A stretch of DNA of 64,000 nucleotides, from positions 27,359-91,358 of the forward strand of contig JAPOXR010000021.1 in the NCBI GenBank assembly GCA_026706985.1, given 5' to 3'. A program made the position numbers and the translations under genes. The notes beneath the pieces were generated by a model that did no database searches, was not told the DNA's origin, and was given only the letters and a program-made list of their open reading frames with translations. Positions within the stretch are counted from its first letter, which is position 1; every line of letters begins with the position of its first letter. Source of the stretch: Paracoccaceae bacterium (GTDB taxonomy: Bacteria; Pseudomonadota; Alphaproteobacteria; Rhodobacterales; Rhodobacteraceae). Positions 56,465 to 64,000 of this stretch are shown here, piece by piece.

Positions 56465-57319
56465 CTACGCGTGACGGCCAACCTCGATCGCGAGCCGGCA
56501 ATGGTCGCTCGGCCCCCATTCGTCGGTGCCGTTCAGGGCCCGCACCGTGACCTCTTCATGAAATCCGCGTGACGCGAAAACGTAGTCGAGCTGCCGGTTG
56601 GCCTCCGCCGGAGATTGTGTGCTCGTGCGGAAGGTCGGCACGTTCAGCGTGTCGACGGGCACTTCGGGCTGCGCCGGCGCCGCCGGCCGACCATCCGGCG
56701 CCTGCGGCCCGAGAAACTCCAGTCCAAGCGCCTCGAAGCGCGTCCAGACAGTGCTCTCGCGCTCAGGCAGCGACAGGCGTTTACCCGTCGCACCGCGGAA
56801 CATGTTCAGGTCGCCCGCAGCGAGTATACGGTGTTTTTTTGGGTCTGGGTGACCGACAAAGGCCGAAATATCCGAGAGGATCTGGTGGGCCGAGACGTCG
56901 GAAGCGCCGGTAGACCACGGACTTCCGGTCGACGGGTGAGGTTCCATCCACCGCGCATACATGGAGACCGCCACGAACGCCGCCTCCGGCCGGCCGTGCG
57001 GAACGACCCTTGCGGCGGCGATCGTCCCGATGCCGCTCACGCCGATTTCATTCTCTTCGACACTCTGGTATGGCGGAACCTGCCGGAACCACTCGACCTT
57101 GACCCGGTCGGACAGCTGCACCACCAGGGACCAGCGGTCGTATCTGGGCTGGTCCCAGTGGACGTTTTTCTTGTACAAGACCTGTGCACCCAAATCGCCC
57201 GGCGGGCACACGGCTTCCTGCAGCAGCGCGACATCGACTTCGCCACGCTCCGCCATCTCTGCCAGACAGTGCCAGGCAGCGGCCCGCTTGTTCATGTTCC
57301 AGCAGATGATCCTGACCAT
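56465..57319 (-). CDS. Endonuclease/exonuclease/phosphatase (EEP) family protein
   Basis: 284 residues, DNase I-like fold. Start WNMNKRAAAWHCLAEMAERG with the metal-ligand Asn near residue 7, VDVALLQEAVCPPGD with the catalytic Glu, ILAAGDLNMFRG with the Asp-Asn pair, QLDYVFASRGF and WGPSDHCRLAIEV with the final Asp-His. All EEP catalytic residues are present. The substrate may be nucleic acid, phosphoinositide or nucleotide; relatives are often in accessory DNA. The ATG at 57319 has GAGGGG upstream. GC looks higher than in neighbours, which suggests transfer. It is divergent from tmm. Confidence 0.82.
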   Translation of the reverse strand: MVRIICWNMNKRAAAWHCLAEMAERGEVDVALLQEAVCPPGDLGAQVLYKKNVHWDQPRYDRWSLVVQLSDRVKVEWFRQVPPYQSVEENEIGVSGIGTIAAARVVPHGRPEAAFVAVSMYARWMEPHPSTGSPWSTGASDVSAHQILSDISAFVGHPDPKKHRILAAGDLNMFRGATGKRLSLPERESTVWTRFEALGLEFLGPQAPDGRPAAPAQPEVPVDTLNVPTFRTSTQSPAEANRQLDYVFASRGFHEEVTVRALNGTDEWGPSDHCRLAIEVGRHA

Positions 57320-57375
57320 TGCGTGCAGCCCCTCGTGAACGGTTTGCCGACCCTTTCCGGCGGCCGGGTAAGGGT

Positions 57376-57404
57376 GTTGACAGTACAAATCGCAAGATGT
57401 CAAC
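57376..57404. promoter_or_regulatory. Inverted repeat between EEP and tmm genes, possible operator
   Basis: GTTGACA at 57376-57382 and TGTCAAC at 57398-57404, perfect 7-bp arms with a 15-base spacer, in a divergent intergenic region (about 280 bases). Each arm contains TTGACA on one strand, so it could be a regulator site or paired -35 boxes, but no matching -10 boxes were found. Confidence 0.35.
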
Positions 57405-57598
57405 CCTTCAGGCGGTTGATGAACTGTGCAAAACGCGTCGTCGGAACAGAACTGTTCGATCTAACCGGATCCGGATTGGTCAGTGTACCGAACCCGTGAG
57501 AATTACATGCTGACACGGCAGAGGAACTCGGGCATAAGACACGGCAAGTGCTGATAGCTGAACCAGTTTGTGCAGCACTTGGCATATCGGAGACTCAA

Positions 57599-58942
57599 AT
57601 GGCGAAACGAATTGCTGTTATCGGTGCAGGACCATCCGGCCTGGCTCAACTACGCGCATTCCAATCAGCACAATCAGGCGGAGCCGAAATCCCTGAAATC
57701 GTGTGTTTTGAATTGCAGGATGACTGGGGTGGATTGTGGAATTACTCCTGGCGTACCGGACTGGATCAGCATGGTGACCCGGTTCACTGCTCCATGTACC
57801 GGTATCTTTGGTCAAACGGCCCGAAAGAGGGCTTGGAATTCGCCGACTATACGTTCGATGAGCATTTCGGACGCAATATCGCTTCTTACCCGCCGCGGGC
57901 GGTACTGTGGGACTATATCAAGGGTCGGGTCGAAAAGGCGGGGGTCCGGGACTGGATCAGGTTCCGCAACCCGGTGCGGCGTGTCGAGGAGAGTGACAAC
58001 GGACGGTTCCGGGTCATTGCCCAGGATATCGGGAACGACCGTGAGACGGAGGAGGAGTTTGACCATATCGTGGTGGCTTCAGGACATTTCTCGGTACCGA
58101 ATGTGCCCGAATTCCCGGGATTCCCGGGTTTCAACGGACGAATCCTGCATGCCCATGACTTTCGTGATGCACGGGAATTCGTCGACAGGGACCTGCTGCT
58201 GATCGGCACCAGCTATTCCGCCGAGGACATCGGATCACAATGCTGGAAATATGGCTGCAGATCCGTGACAGTGAGTCACCGGACCGCGCCGATGGGATAT
58301 GACTGGCCGGACAATTGGACCGAGGTCCCACTGCTGGAGCGGGTGGAAGGAAAGACCGCTTTTTTCAAGGACGGCACCTCCCGGGAAGTGGATGCGATCA
58401 TTCTCTGTACCGGTTATCTGCATCATTTCCCGTTCATGGCGGACAGTCTACGGCTCAGGGCAGTCAACCGCCTGGCAACGCCGAACCTCTATAAGGGGGT
58501 AACCTTTATTCCTGACCCACGGGTTTTCTACCTCGGAATGCAGGATCAATGGTACACCTTCAACATGTTCGATGCCCAGGCCTGGTATGTCCGTGATATC
58601 ATCATGGGCGGGATCGCGCTTCCCGACCGGGCGGCGATGGAAAAGGATGTTGAAGACCGGACAGCCGCCGAAGATGCGCTCGAGGATGACTATGCGTGCA
58701 TACGTTACCAAGGTGACTACGTGCGCGAATTGATCGCTGACACCGATTATCCGAGCTTTGACGTGGATGCCTCGAACGAGGCCTTCTTCCAGTGGAAAAA
58801 GCACAAGAAGCAAGATATCATGACCTTCAGGGACAATGGATACGTATCCCCGATGACAGGGGTCAAGGCTCCACCCCATCACACGAAATGGGTGGAAGCG
58901 ATGGACGACTCGATGGAGAGTTACCTCGACCCAGCTGCCTGA
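57599..58942 (+). CDS. tmm: Trimethylamine monooxygenase (flavin-containing)
   Basis: 447 residues. It oxidises trimethylamine to trimethylamine N-oxide with NADPH, FAD and oxygen, the first step of marine methylamine use. The FAD loop [16 protein letters not shown] (near residue 6), then [40 protein letters not shown], the FMO-identifying [16 protein letters not shown], the NADPH loop [20 protein letters not shown], and [17 protein letters not shown] are as in characterised bacterial Tmm. The ATG at 57599 has GGAG seven bases upstream. No TMAO demethylase (tdm) gene or methylamine genes are adjacent in this window. Confidence 0.95.
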   Translation: MAKRIAVIGAGPSGLAQLRAFQSAQSGGAEIPEIVCFELQDDWGGLWNYSWRTGLDQHGDPVHCSMYRYLWSNGPKEGLEFADYTFDEHFGRNIASYPPRAVLWDYIKGRVEKAGVRDWIRFRNPVRRVEESDNGRFRVIAQDIGNDRETEEEFDHIVVASGHFSVPNVPEFPGFPGFNGRILHAHDFRDAREFVDRDLLLIGTSYSAEDIGSQCWKYGCRSVTVSHRTAPMGYDWPDNWTEVPLLERVEGKTAFFKDGTSREVDAIILCTGYLHHFPFMADSLRLRAVNRLATPNLYKGVTFIPDPRVFYLGMQDQWYTFNMFDAQAWYVRDIIMGGIALPDRAAMEKDVEDRTAAEDALEDDYACIRYQGDYVRELIADTDYPSFDVDASNEAFFQWKKHKKQDIMTFRDNGYVSPMTGVKAPPHHTKWVEAMDDSMESYLDPAA

Positions 58943-59133
58943 ATCGGCTGGGCCGGCGGAACCGCTGTCATGCGATTGACCTCGGCCCTTGGGTCCGCAT
59001 CAAGCGGATGCGCCTGTGCCGTGACCGTCTATCTCGCGGCGGAATCGTCGGGGGCGGGCTTAGCCAACGACATCCTGGAGCGTCGCCCATTTGACCCGTT
59101 TCCGTTGATTTCACCGATCGGTGCGGACGGTCG

Positions 59134-60369
59134 TTACAGCCCGATTTCCGAGCCCACCGATTCTCGGTACCATAGAACAATGCGGCGGCGTTCCTCGGCA
59201 TTCATTGATGTCACATTCGCCGGCGGCATGGCCAGCGAAAGCCCGGAATGGATGTAAATCTGGCGCGCCTGCCGCAAAATGTCGGCGTCGGTCTCAAGCA
59301 CCACGCTTTTCGGCGGAATCGAAACGCCGCTCCAGACCGGCTCATTCGCATGGCAGGAGCTGCAGCGTCGCTGAATTGAATCTCTCACATCGGCGAAAAA
59401 CGCGTGCTCAGCGAGACCGCTGACGTCCGCCTCCCGGCCCGCCGGATTCGTGAACTCCCGGTCACCGGCCGCCGACAGCCACATCATGGTGATGAAGATG
59501 ATTGCCGTGACCGCCCAGGTCCAGTGCGGACGGCCCTTACCGGCATGCATGGTATTGAAATAATGCCGGATGGTGACACCCATGAGAAACACGAGCGCGG
59601 CGATGACCCAGTTATACTCGGTGGCGAAGGATAACGGGTAGTGATTCGACAGCATCAGGAAAATGACAGGCAGAGTCAGGTAGTTGTTATGGGTGGATCT
59701 CAGCTTCGCAATGATACCGTAGCGCGCATCGGGAACGCGGCCACTCCGGAGATCCTCGACAACGATCTTCTGGTTGGGAATAATGATCATGAAAACATTG
59801 GCTGTCATGATTGTTGCCGTGAATGCACCGAGATGCAGCAGCGCCGCCCGTCCGGTGAATACCTGGTCATACCCCCATGCCATCGCCGTCAGCAGCACGA
59901 ACAGAAGCAGCATCAGCGCATTGGGCCTGTCTCCTAGGCGCGACTTGCAGAGAAAATCATAGACCAGCCAGCCAATGGCGAGCGAGCCACCCGAGATCAG
60001 GATCGCCTGCCAGCTGGAAAGATCGGATTTCGAGCGGTCAATCAGATAGAGTTCGGCGCCGGACCAATACAGGATCATCAGCAATGCGGCACCACTCAGC
60101 CAGGTGCTGTAGCTTTCCCATTTGAACCAGGTCAGCCGGTCCGGCAGCCGGTCCGGGGCAACCAGATATTTTTCGATATGGTAAAAGCCGCCGCCATGCA
60201 CCTGCCACTCTTCTCCATACGCACCCGGCGGCAGGTCCGGGGATTTTCTCAACCCGAGATCGAGGGCGATGAAATAGAAGGATGAACCGATCCATGCCAT
60301 CGCGGTGACGATATGAAGCCACCGAACGGCAAATGAGACCCACTCCCAAATGACCGCATAATCCGTCAT
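59134..60369 (-). CDS. puuD: Urate oxidase PuuD, membrane type with cytochrome c domain
   Basis: 411 residues. The N-terminal two thirds are membrane-embedded (about eight segments), with WLHIVTAMAWIGSSFYFIAL, GFYHIEKYLVAPDRLP and STHNNYLTLPVIFLMLSNHY. The C-terminal domain has a single haem c site CSSCH near residue 343 and a later Met in GLSLAMPPANV. This is the PuuD family, which oxidises urate to 5-hydroxyisourate and passes electrons to the respiratory chain. It follows uraH by 10 bases in one operon. Confidence 0.93.
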   Translation of the reverse strand: MTDYAVIWEWVSFAVRWLHIVTAMAWIGSSFYFIALDLGLRKSPDLPPGAYGEEWQVHGGGFYHIEKYLVAPDRLPDRLTWFKWESYSTWLSGAALLMILYWSGAELYLIDRSKSDLSSWQAILISGGSLAIGWLVYDFLCKSRLGDRPNALMLLLFVLLTAMAWGYDQVFTGRAALLHLGAFTATIMTANVFMIIIPNQKIVVEDLRSGRVPDARYGIIAKLRSTHNNYLTLPVIFLMLSNHYPLSFATEYNWVIAALVFLMGVTIRHYFNTMHAGKGRPHWTWAVTAIIFITMMWLSAAGDREFTNPAGREADVSGLAEHAFFADVRDSIQRRCSSCHANEPVWSGVSIPPKSVVLETDADILRQARQIYIHSGLSLAMPPANVTSMNAEERRRIVLWYRESVGSEIGL

Positions 60370-60379
60370 CGGCTACGGT

Positions 60380-60733
60380 TCAGCTGCCACGGTAGGTCGA
60401 ATAGCCGAACGGCGCGAGCAGCAGAGGAACATGGTAATGCTCCGCCTCTGACAGGCCGAAACGGATCGGCACCAGGTCAAGAAAGCGGGGATTCTCATCC
60501 GCCGTGCTGACGGATTTCTGATAATCGCCGACATGGAAAACAAGCTCGTAGATGCCGGGAAGGAAGTCCGGCGGCGCAAGTATCGGTTCCGACACCCGCC
60601 CATCATCATTGGTGACGAATTCACCGATGCGTTGGCGGTTGTTGCCTTCGATCCGGAACAATTCAATCCTGAGACCCGCCGCCGGTCGGCCGCGCGCCGT
60701 ATCCAACACATGTGTGGTCAATCGCCCGGACAT
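60380..60733 (-). CDS. uraH: 5-hydroxyisourate hydrolase (transthyretin-like)
   Basis: 117 residues, transthyretin fold. It hydrolyses 5-hydroxyisourate made by PuuD. Markers: RLTTHVLDTARGRPAAGLRI with the catalytic His, VGDYQK and AEHYHVPLLLAPFGYSTYRGS with the C-terminal YRGS signature. The ATG at 60733 has GGGAGG six bases upstream and is preferred over a start 10 codons earlier. The pair gives two of the three ureide-forming steps; no uraD (OHCU decarboxylase) or allantoinase gene is nearby. Confidence 0.95.
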   Translation of the reverse strand: MSGRLTTHVLDTARGRPAAGLRIELFRIEGNNRQRIGEFVTNDDGRVSEPILAPPDFLPGIYELVFHVGDYQKSVSTADENPRFLDLVPIRFGLSEAEHYHVPLLLAPFGYSTYRGS

Positions 60734-60759
60734 TCTGACCTCCCTGGATTGTGTGACAT

Positions 60760-63036
60760 TCACCCGTAGCTGACAACATCCGTCCCGGCCAGCGCGGCGA
60801 TATTCAACAGCCCGCGCACCGTGATCGCCGGCGTCACGATATGCGCCCGGTTGCCCATCCCCATCAGTATCGGCCCGACTTCAAGTCCGGAGACAACGCT
60901 TTTCAGCAGATTTCTGGCCGCACCGGCGCCGACCGTATTGGGATAAATCAGCGTATTGGCAGCTCCGGTCAGGCGTGAATTCGGAAACAGCCGCTCACGC
61001 AGTTCTTCATTGACCGCGGTGTCGGTATTCATTTCGCCTTCATATTCGAAATCATACTCTCCCCGATCCAAATTCTTCATGACGGCGCGCATGAGACGGC
61101 CGGAAAGACTGTCCAGATTTCCGAACTGCGAGTCGGAGCATAATGCGATTTTGGGCTCGACGCCGAACCGCCGGACATGCCTGGCGGCGCCGATGACGGT
61201 CTCCGTCACCTGCTCAACCGTTGGATCGGTGTGCACATGCGTATCGGCAATGAAAAGCGGTCCCCCATCAAAAATCAACAGCGACAGAGCGCCGACCGGA
61301 TGCAGGCCTCTTTCCGAGAGAATCTGCCGAACATAATTCAGGTGCCAGAGATACTGACCGAAGGTGCCGCAGATCATGCTGTCAGCTTCGCCGCGCCGCA
61401 CCATAACCGCCGCGATCGCCGTGGTGTTGGTGCGCATCACCGCCTTCGCCAGATCAGGTGTCACACCCCGGCGACGCATGATTCCGTGATACTCACTCCA
61501 ATATTCATTAAATCTGCGATCCATCTGCGGGTTCACGATTTCCACATCGCTTCCCGGCTTGATCGCCAGGCCCAGAATATTGATCCGCCTCTCGACGACC
61601 TCCGGGCGCCCGACCAGGATCGGTGAGTGGCCGGTTTCCTCGATAACTTCCTGTGAGGCTCTGAGCACCCTTTCATCCTCGCCCTCGGCGAAGACGATAC
61701 GGCGACGGGTGCGGCTGGAGGCATCGAATACCGGACGCATGAGAAAATAGGTCTTGTAGACTTTGCTCTGCAGTTGAGATCTGTATTCATCAAGGTCGAG
61801 TGCACGCGTGGCTACCCCGGAAGCAATCGCTGCCTCCGCCACCGCCAGCGAGACCTCCGGCAGCAGCCTTGGATCGAATGGTTTCGGGATCAGATAGCGG
61901 GGCCCGAAATTCAGCGTCTCTCCCTGGTAGGCGGTGCCGACTTCGGCCGAGATCGTGTCTCTCGCCAATTTGGCAAGCGCCTCGGCGCAGGCCACCTTCA
62001 TCGCGTCGTTGATTTCGGTCGCGCATGCATCCATGGCGCCGCGGAATATAAAGGGAAAGCACAATACGTTATTGACCTGGTTAAAATAATCCGACCTGCC
62101 GGTGGCGATCAGCGCATCCGGCGCCGCTTCCAGCGCCAACTCGGGCAGGATTTCCGGGTCCGGATTGGCAAGAGCGAAAATAATCGGTTGGTCCGCCATC
62201 TGTCTGACCATGTCCGCGGTCAGTAAATTCGGACCCGAGAGTCCGAGAAACAGATCCGCGCCGACAATCGCCTCGGCCAGTGTCGTGTGCTCGGTATCCT
62301 GCGCGAACTCGGCCTTTTCCGGCGTTAAATCGGCGCTGTCGGGGCGGACCACCCCGGCGCGGTCACACAGCAGAATATTCTCCCGCCGGGCACCCATTTT
62401 CAGGAGCATCTTCAGGCAGGCGATGCCGGCGGCGCCGGCTCCAAGCGCCACGATCCGGATATCCGCGAGGTTTTTTTCCGCCAGTATCAGGGCATTGCTG
62501 GCTGCCGCCGCGACCACAATCGCAGTGCCGTGCTGATCATCGTGAAAAACCGGGATGCCCATTTTTTCGCGGCAGAGCCGCTCAACCCGGAAACAGTCAG
62601 GCGCTTTGATATCCTCCAGATTGACGGCACCGAAAGTCGGTTCCAGCCGGGCCACGAGATCGGCGAGTTTCTCCGGGTCGCTTTCATTCACCTCGATATC
62701 AAAACAGTCGATATCGGCGAATTTCTTGAACAGGACCGCTTTCCCTTCCATCACCGGCTTGGCGGCATGTGCACCGATATTTCCCAGACCGAGCACAGCG
62801 CTGCCATTGGAAACCACGGCAACAAGATTGCCCTTCGCGGTGTAACGGCGCGACTCCGATTCGGTCTCTGCGATCCGCAGACAGGCATTGGCGACACCGG
62901 GAGAGTAAGCCAGGGCCAGATCGCGCCCGGTCGCCATCGGCTTGGTGGCGCGGATTTCCAGTTTCCCGGGACGTGGATATTCGTGATACCGCAGTGATTC
63001 CTGCTCGAGTGTCAGGTTCTGGTCATCTACCGCCAT
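60760..63036 (-). CDS. maeB: NADP-dependent malic enzyme with phosphotransacetylase-like C-terminus
   Basis: 758 residues. It decarboxylates malate to pyruvate with NADP. The N-terminal malic domain (about 1-430) has [60 protein letters not shown] and [18 protein letters not shown]. The C-terminal half (about 431-758) is phosphotransacetylase-like: [20 protein letters not shown] and [20 protein letters not shown]. This fusion is typical for MaeB. ATG 63036; the divergent gap to the right holds the fourth repeat copy. Confidence 0.95.
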   Translation of the reverse strand: MAVDDQNLTLEQESLRYHEYPRPGKLEIRATKPMATGRDLALAYSPGVANACLRIAETESESRRYTAKGNLVAVVSNGSAVLGLGNIGAHAAKPVMEGKAVLFKKFADIDCFDIEVNESDPEKLADLVARLEPTFGAVNLEDIKAPDCFRVERLCREKMGIPVFHDDQHGTAIVVAAAASNALILAEKNLADIRIVALGAGAAGIACLKMLLKMGARRENILLCDRAGVVRPDSADLTPEKAEFAQDTEHTTLAEAIVGADLFLGLSGPNLLTADMVRQMADQPIIFALANPDPEILPELALEAAPDALIATGRSDYFNQVNNVLCFPFIFRGAMDACATEINDAMKVACAEALAKLARDTISAEVGTAYQGETLNFGPRYLIPKPFDPRLLPEVSLAVAEAAIASGVATRALDLDEYRSQLQSKVYKTYFLMRPVFDASSRTRRRIVFAEGEDERVLRASQEVIEETGHSPILVGRPEVVERRINILGLAIKPGSDVEIVNPQMDRRFNEYWSEYHGIMRRRGVTPDLAKAVMRTNTTAIAAVMVRRGEADSMICGTFGQYLWHLNYVRQILSERGLHPVGALSLLIFDGGPLFIADTHVHTDPTVEQVTETVIGAARHVRRFGVEPKIALCSDSQFGNLDSLSGRLMRAVMKNLDRGEYDFEYEGEMNTDTAVNEELRERLFPNSRLTGAANTLIYPNTVGAGAARNLLKSVVSGLEVGPILMGMGNRAHIVTPAITVRGLLNIAALAGTDVVSYG

Positions 63037-63116
63037 TGTCGTTTCCTCGGCTCCGCCTGTGCGGCAGTGCCTTACAACCCAATTGCCGCAGGTTGCAAAT
63101 GACTGCCGCGGATGCA

Positions 63117-63172
63117 GGGTTGTCGGGTTTGTATTTTTCCGGGTTTACCATGCTTCGCGGGACCTGATGAGG
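63117..63172 (+). repeat. Dispersed repeat, copy 4 (diverged)
   Basis: Starts GGGTTGTCGGGTTTGTATTT and ends GGGACCTGATGAGG. I estimate about 80 percent identity with copies 1 and 2. It lies in the 345-base gap between maeB and the 91-residue gene; nothing else was recognised in that gap. Confidence 0.8.
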
Positions 63173-63381
63173 TTTCCAACGGGAGCGCCGGCCGGAGCTT
63201 GAACTGCCTGCAGCCAGCACCAGCATCGCCTCGCCTGCGCGGAAGTTCAACAATTGCCGCCAGACCATCATGCGGGTGCGGGATGACACAGTTTCCAGTT
63301 GAAAACGTATCCGGCGTTGCGTCACTGACGTGGGATAACCGACTATCGCTTCACGGGCTATTGAAAATACATGGTGTATCA

Positions 63382-63657
63382 ATGACGGAAATCGACAAGG
63401 TTGTGAAACAAGTGGTTCAGAAGCAGTTCGCTCCGGCGAAGATTGTCGACCTGACCGTGAAGGAGGCCGAAGACTCTGACGGTGATCCGATCCTGCGCAT
63501 AAAGGTGATTTACAAAGCAAAAGACGACCGGCTTGATCCGGAACGGGTTCTGGGATTGATACGGCACCTGCGCGAACCGCTCATCAAGTTGGGTTCTGAT
63601 CGTTTTCCGATTGTCTCATTCATGACGTCTGAGGAAGCTGCGGATGCAGCCGCGTGA
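63382..63657 (+). CDS. Small conserved hypothetical protein, partner of the HEPN-type gene
   Basis: 91 residues, acidic and basic mixed, no membrane segment. TEIDKVVKQVVQKQFAPAKI then EAEDSDGDPILRIKVIYKAK and RLDPERVLGLIRHLREPLIK are visible; I know of similar small alphaproteobacterial proteins placed before HEPN-type genes, but no function. The ATG at 63382 is used. Its end overlaps the HEPN-type gene by 14 bases, which argues for a two-gene unit, perhaps antitoxin plus toxin. Confidence 0.65.
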   Translation: MTEIDKVVKQVVQKQFAPAKIVDLTVKEAEDSDGDPILRIKVIYKAKDDRLDPERVLGLIRHLREPLIKLGSDRFPIVSFMTSEEAADAAA

Positions 63658-64000
63658 TCTCGTTGCCAGCGCCGAGAAGCTACTGGAGAATGACAGAAAG
63701 GGGCCGCCGAGGCAATCAGATCTCAAGAGGGCCCTGAGTGCGGCCTACTATGCGATGCTCCACTCAATCTGCTGGAATTGCGCCGACTCCTTTATCGGAA
63801 AGAGCAGAACCTTAAGGAGCCGGCCGGCATGGAGGCAAGCCTATCGGGCCGTGGAACATGGGTTTGCCAAGAGCCAATGCAAGAATACCTCGGTAATGGA
63901 GAGATTCCCGCAGGAAATCCAAGACTATGCTAACCAGTTTGTCTTAGAGCTTGACCTAAAAGTTGAGTGGCCGCCCCGGATGTGGCATTTCCATGCTGAT
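63644..64000 (+). CDS. HEPN-like protein, 3' end outside the window
   Basis: 119 codons visible, running off the right edge. Helical HEPN-type core: PRDLVASAEKLLENDRKG, then SDLKRALSAAYYAMLHSICW with the typical AYYAxxH stretch, and AWRQAYRAVEHGFAKSQC. A RX3H arrangement (YRAVEH) is near the place where active HEPN RNases have RX4-6H. Start ATG 63644, inside the end of the upstream 91-residue gene. A toxin role is inference. Confidence 0.7.
   Translation, partial: MQPRDLVASAEKLLENDRKGPPRQSDLKRALSAAYYAMLHSICWNCADSFIGKSRTLRSRPAWRQAYRAVEHGFAKSQCKNTSVMERFPQEIQDYANQFVLELDLKVEWPPRMWHFHAD

Noticed and set aside
58970..59257. 95-codon plus-strand frame between tmm and puuD
   Set aside because: Overlaps the end of puuD in antisense and has no motif or ribosome binding site.

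Overview
The window is chromosomal DNA from an alphaproteobacterium, probably marine. The evidence is the F1 ATP synthase order delta-alpha-gamma-beta-epsilon (atpH-A-G-D-C) without F0 genes, a CIRCE-controlled groESL, DUF484, DUF2125 and YcgN family genes, and a trimethylamine monooxygenase (Tmm) of the type known from marine alphaproteobacteria. I cannot name a genus. Coding density is high and most genes are housekeeping.

Layout. 1-8 kb: start of coaBC, two cobalamin genes (cobU/cobP, cobC-like), a family 4 glycosyltransferase, gshB, rsmI, an LpoA-like lipoprotein and murJ. 7.3-11.9 kb: a minus-strand operon for a three-subunit molybdenum hydroxylase (FAD, 2Fe-2S and Mo subunits), followed by a MoaD-like protein ending in Gly-Gly and a rhomboid-like membrane protein without the catalytic serine. 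12-22.8 kb: an M24/creatinase-like protein, trxB, groESL with promoter and CIRCE, a DHH pyrophosphatase, a HAD phosphatase, ribF, a YcgN protein, threonine aldolase, a DsbA-fold isomerase and prs. 22.8-27.7 kb: atpHAGDC. 27.8-40.3 kb: methyltransferase, gloB, clpA, recD2, a MotA/ExbB-like plus giant coiled-coil MotB-like pair, SPFH plus NfeD, and ChaC.

40.37-43.2 kb is an accessory island between ChaC and DUF2125 genes, bounded by two inverted copies of a repeat of about 58 bp. It holds a frameshifted short-chain dehydrogenase remnant, an MNT/HepT toxin-antitoxin pair in which the HEPN toxin is fused to ankyrin repeats, and an ISAs1-type transposase remnant. Two more copies of the repeat lie at 56.3 kb and 63.1 kb, both next to accessory-looking genes.

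43.2-51.5 kb: DUF2125, prephenate dehydrogenase, hisC, priA, fructose-6-phosphate aldolase/transaldolase, DUF484, xerC and an unknown protein. 51.5-56.2 kb: a complete branched-chain-amino-acid-type ABC transporter whose binding protein is transcribed first, with a hairpin separating it from the permease genes. 56.4-59 kb: an EEP-family nuclease/phosphatase divergent from tmm. 59.1-63 kb: puuD and uraH (urate breakdown) and the malic enzyme maeB. The right edge starts a second HEPN-type gene, overlapped by a small 91-residue partner.

The points most worth following are the ankyrin-fused HepT toxin, the dispersed repeat family that marks accessory insertions, and the ion-channel pair whose stator-like subunit carries roughly 750 residues of predicted coiled coil, including a perfect 168-bp duplication of exactly eight heptads. 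No tRNA, rRNA, CRISPR array or intact insertion sequence was seen.
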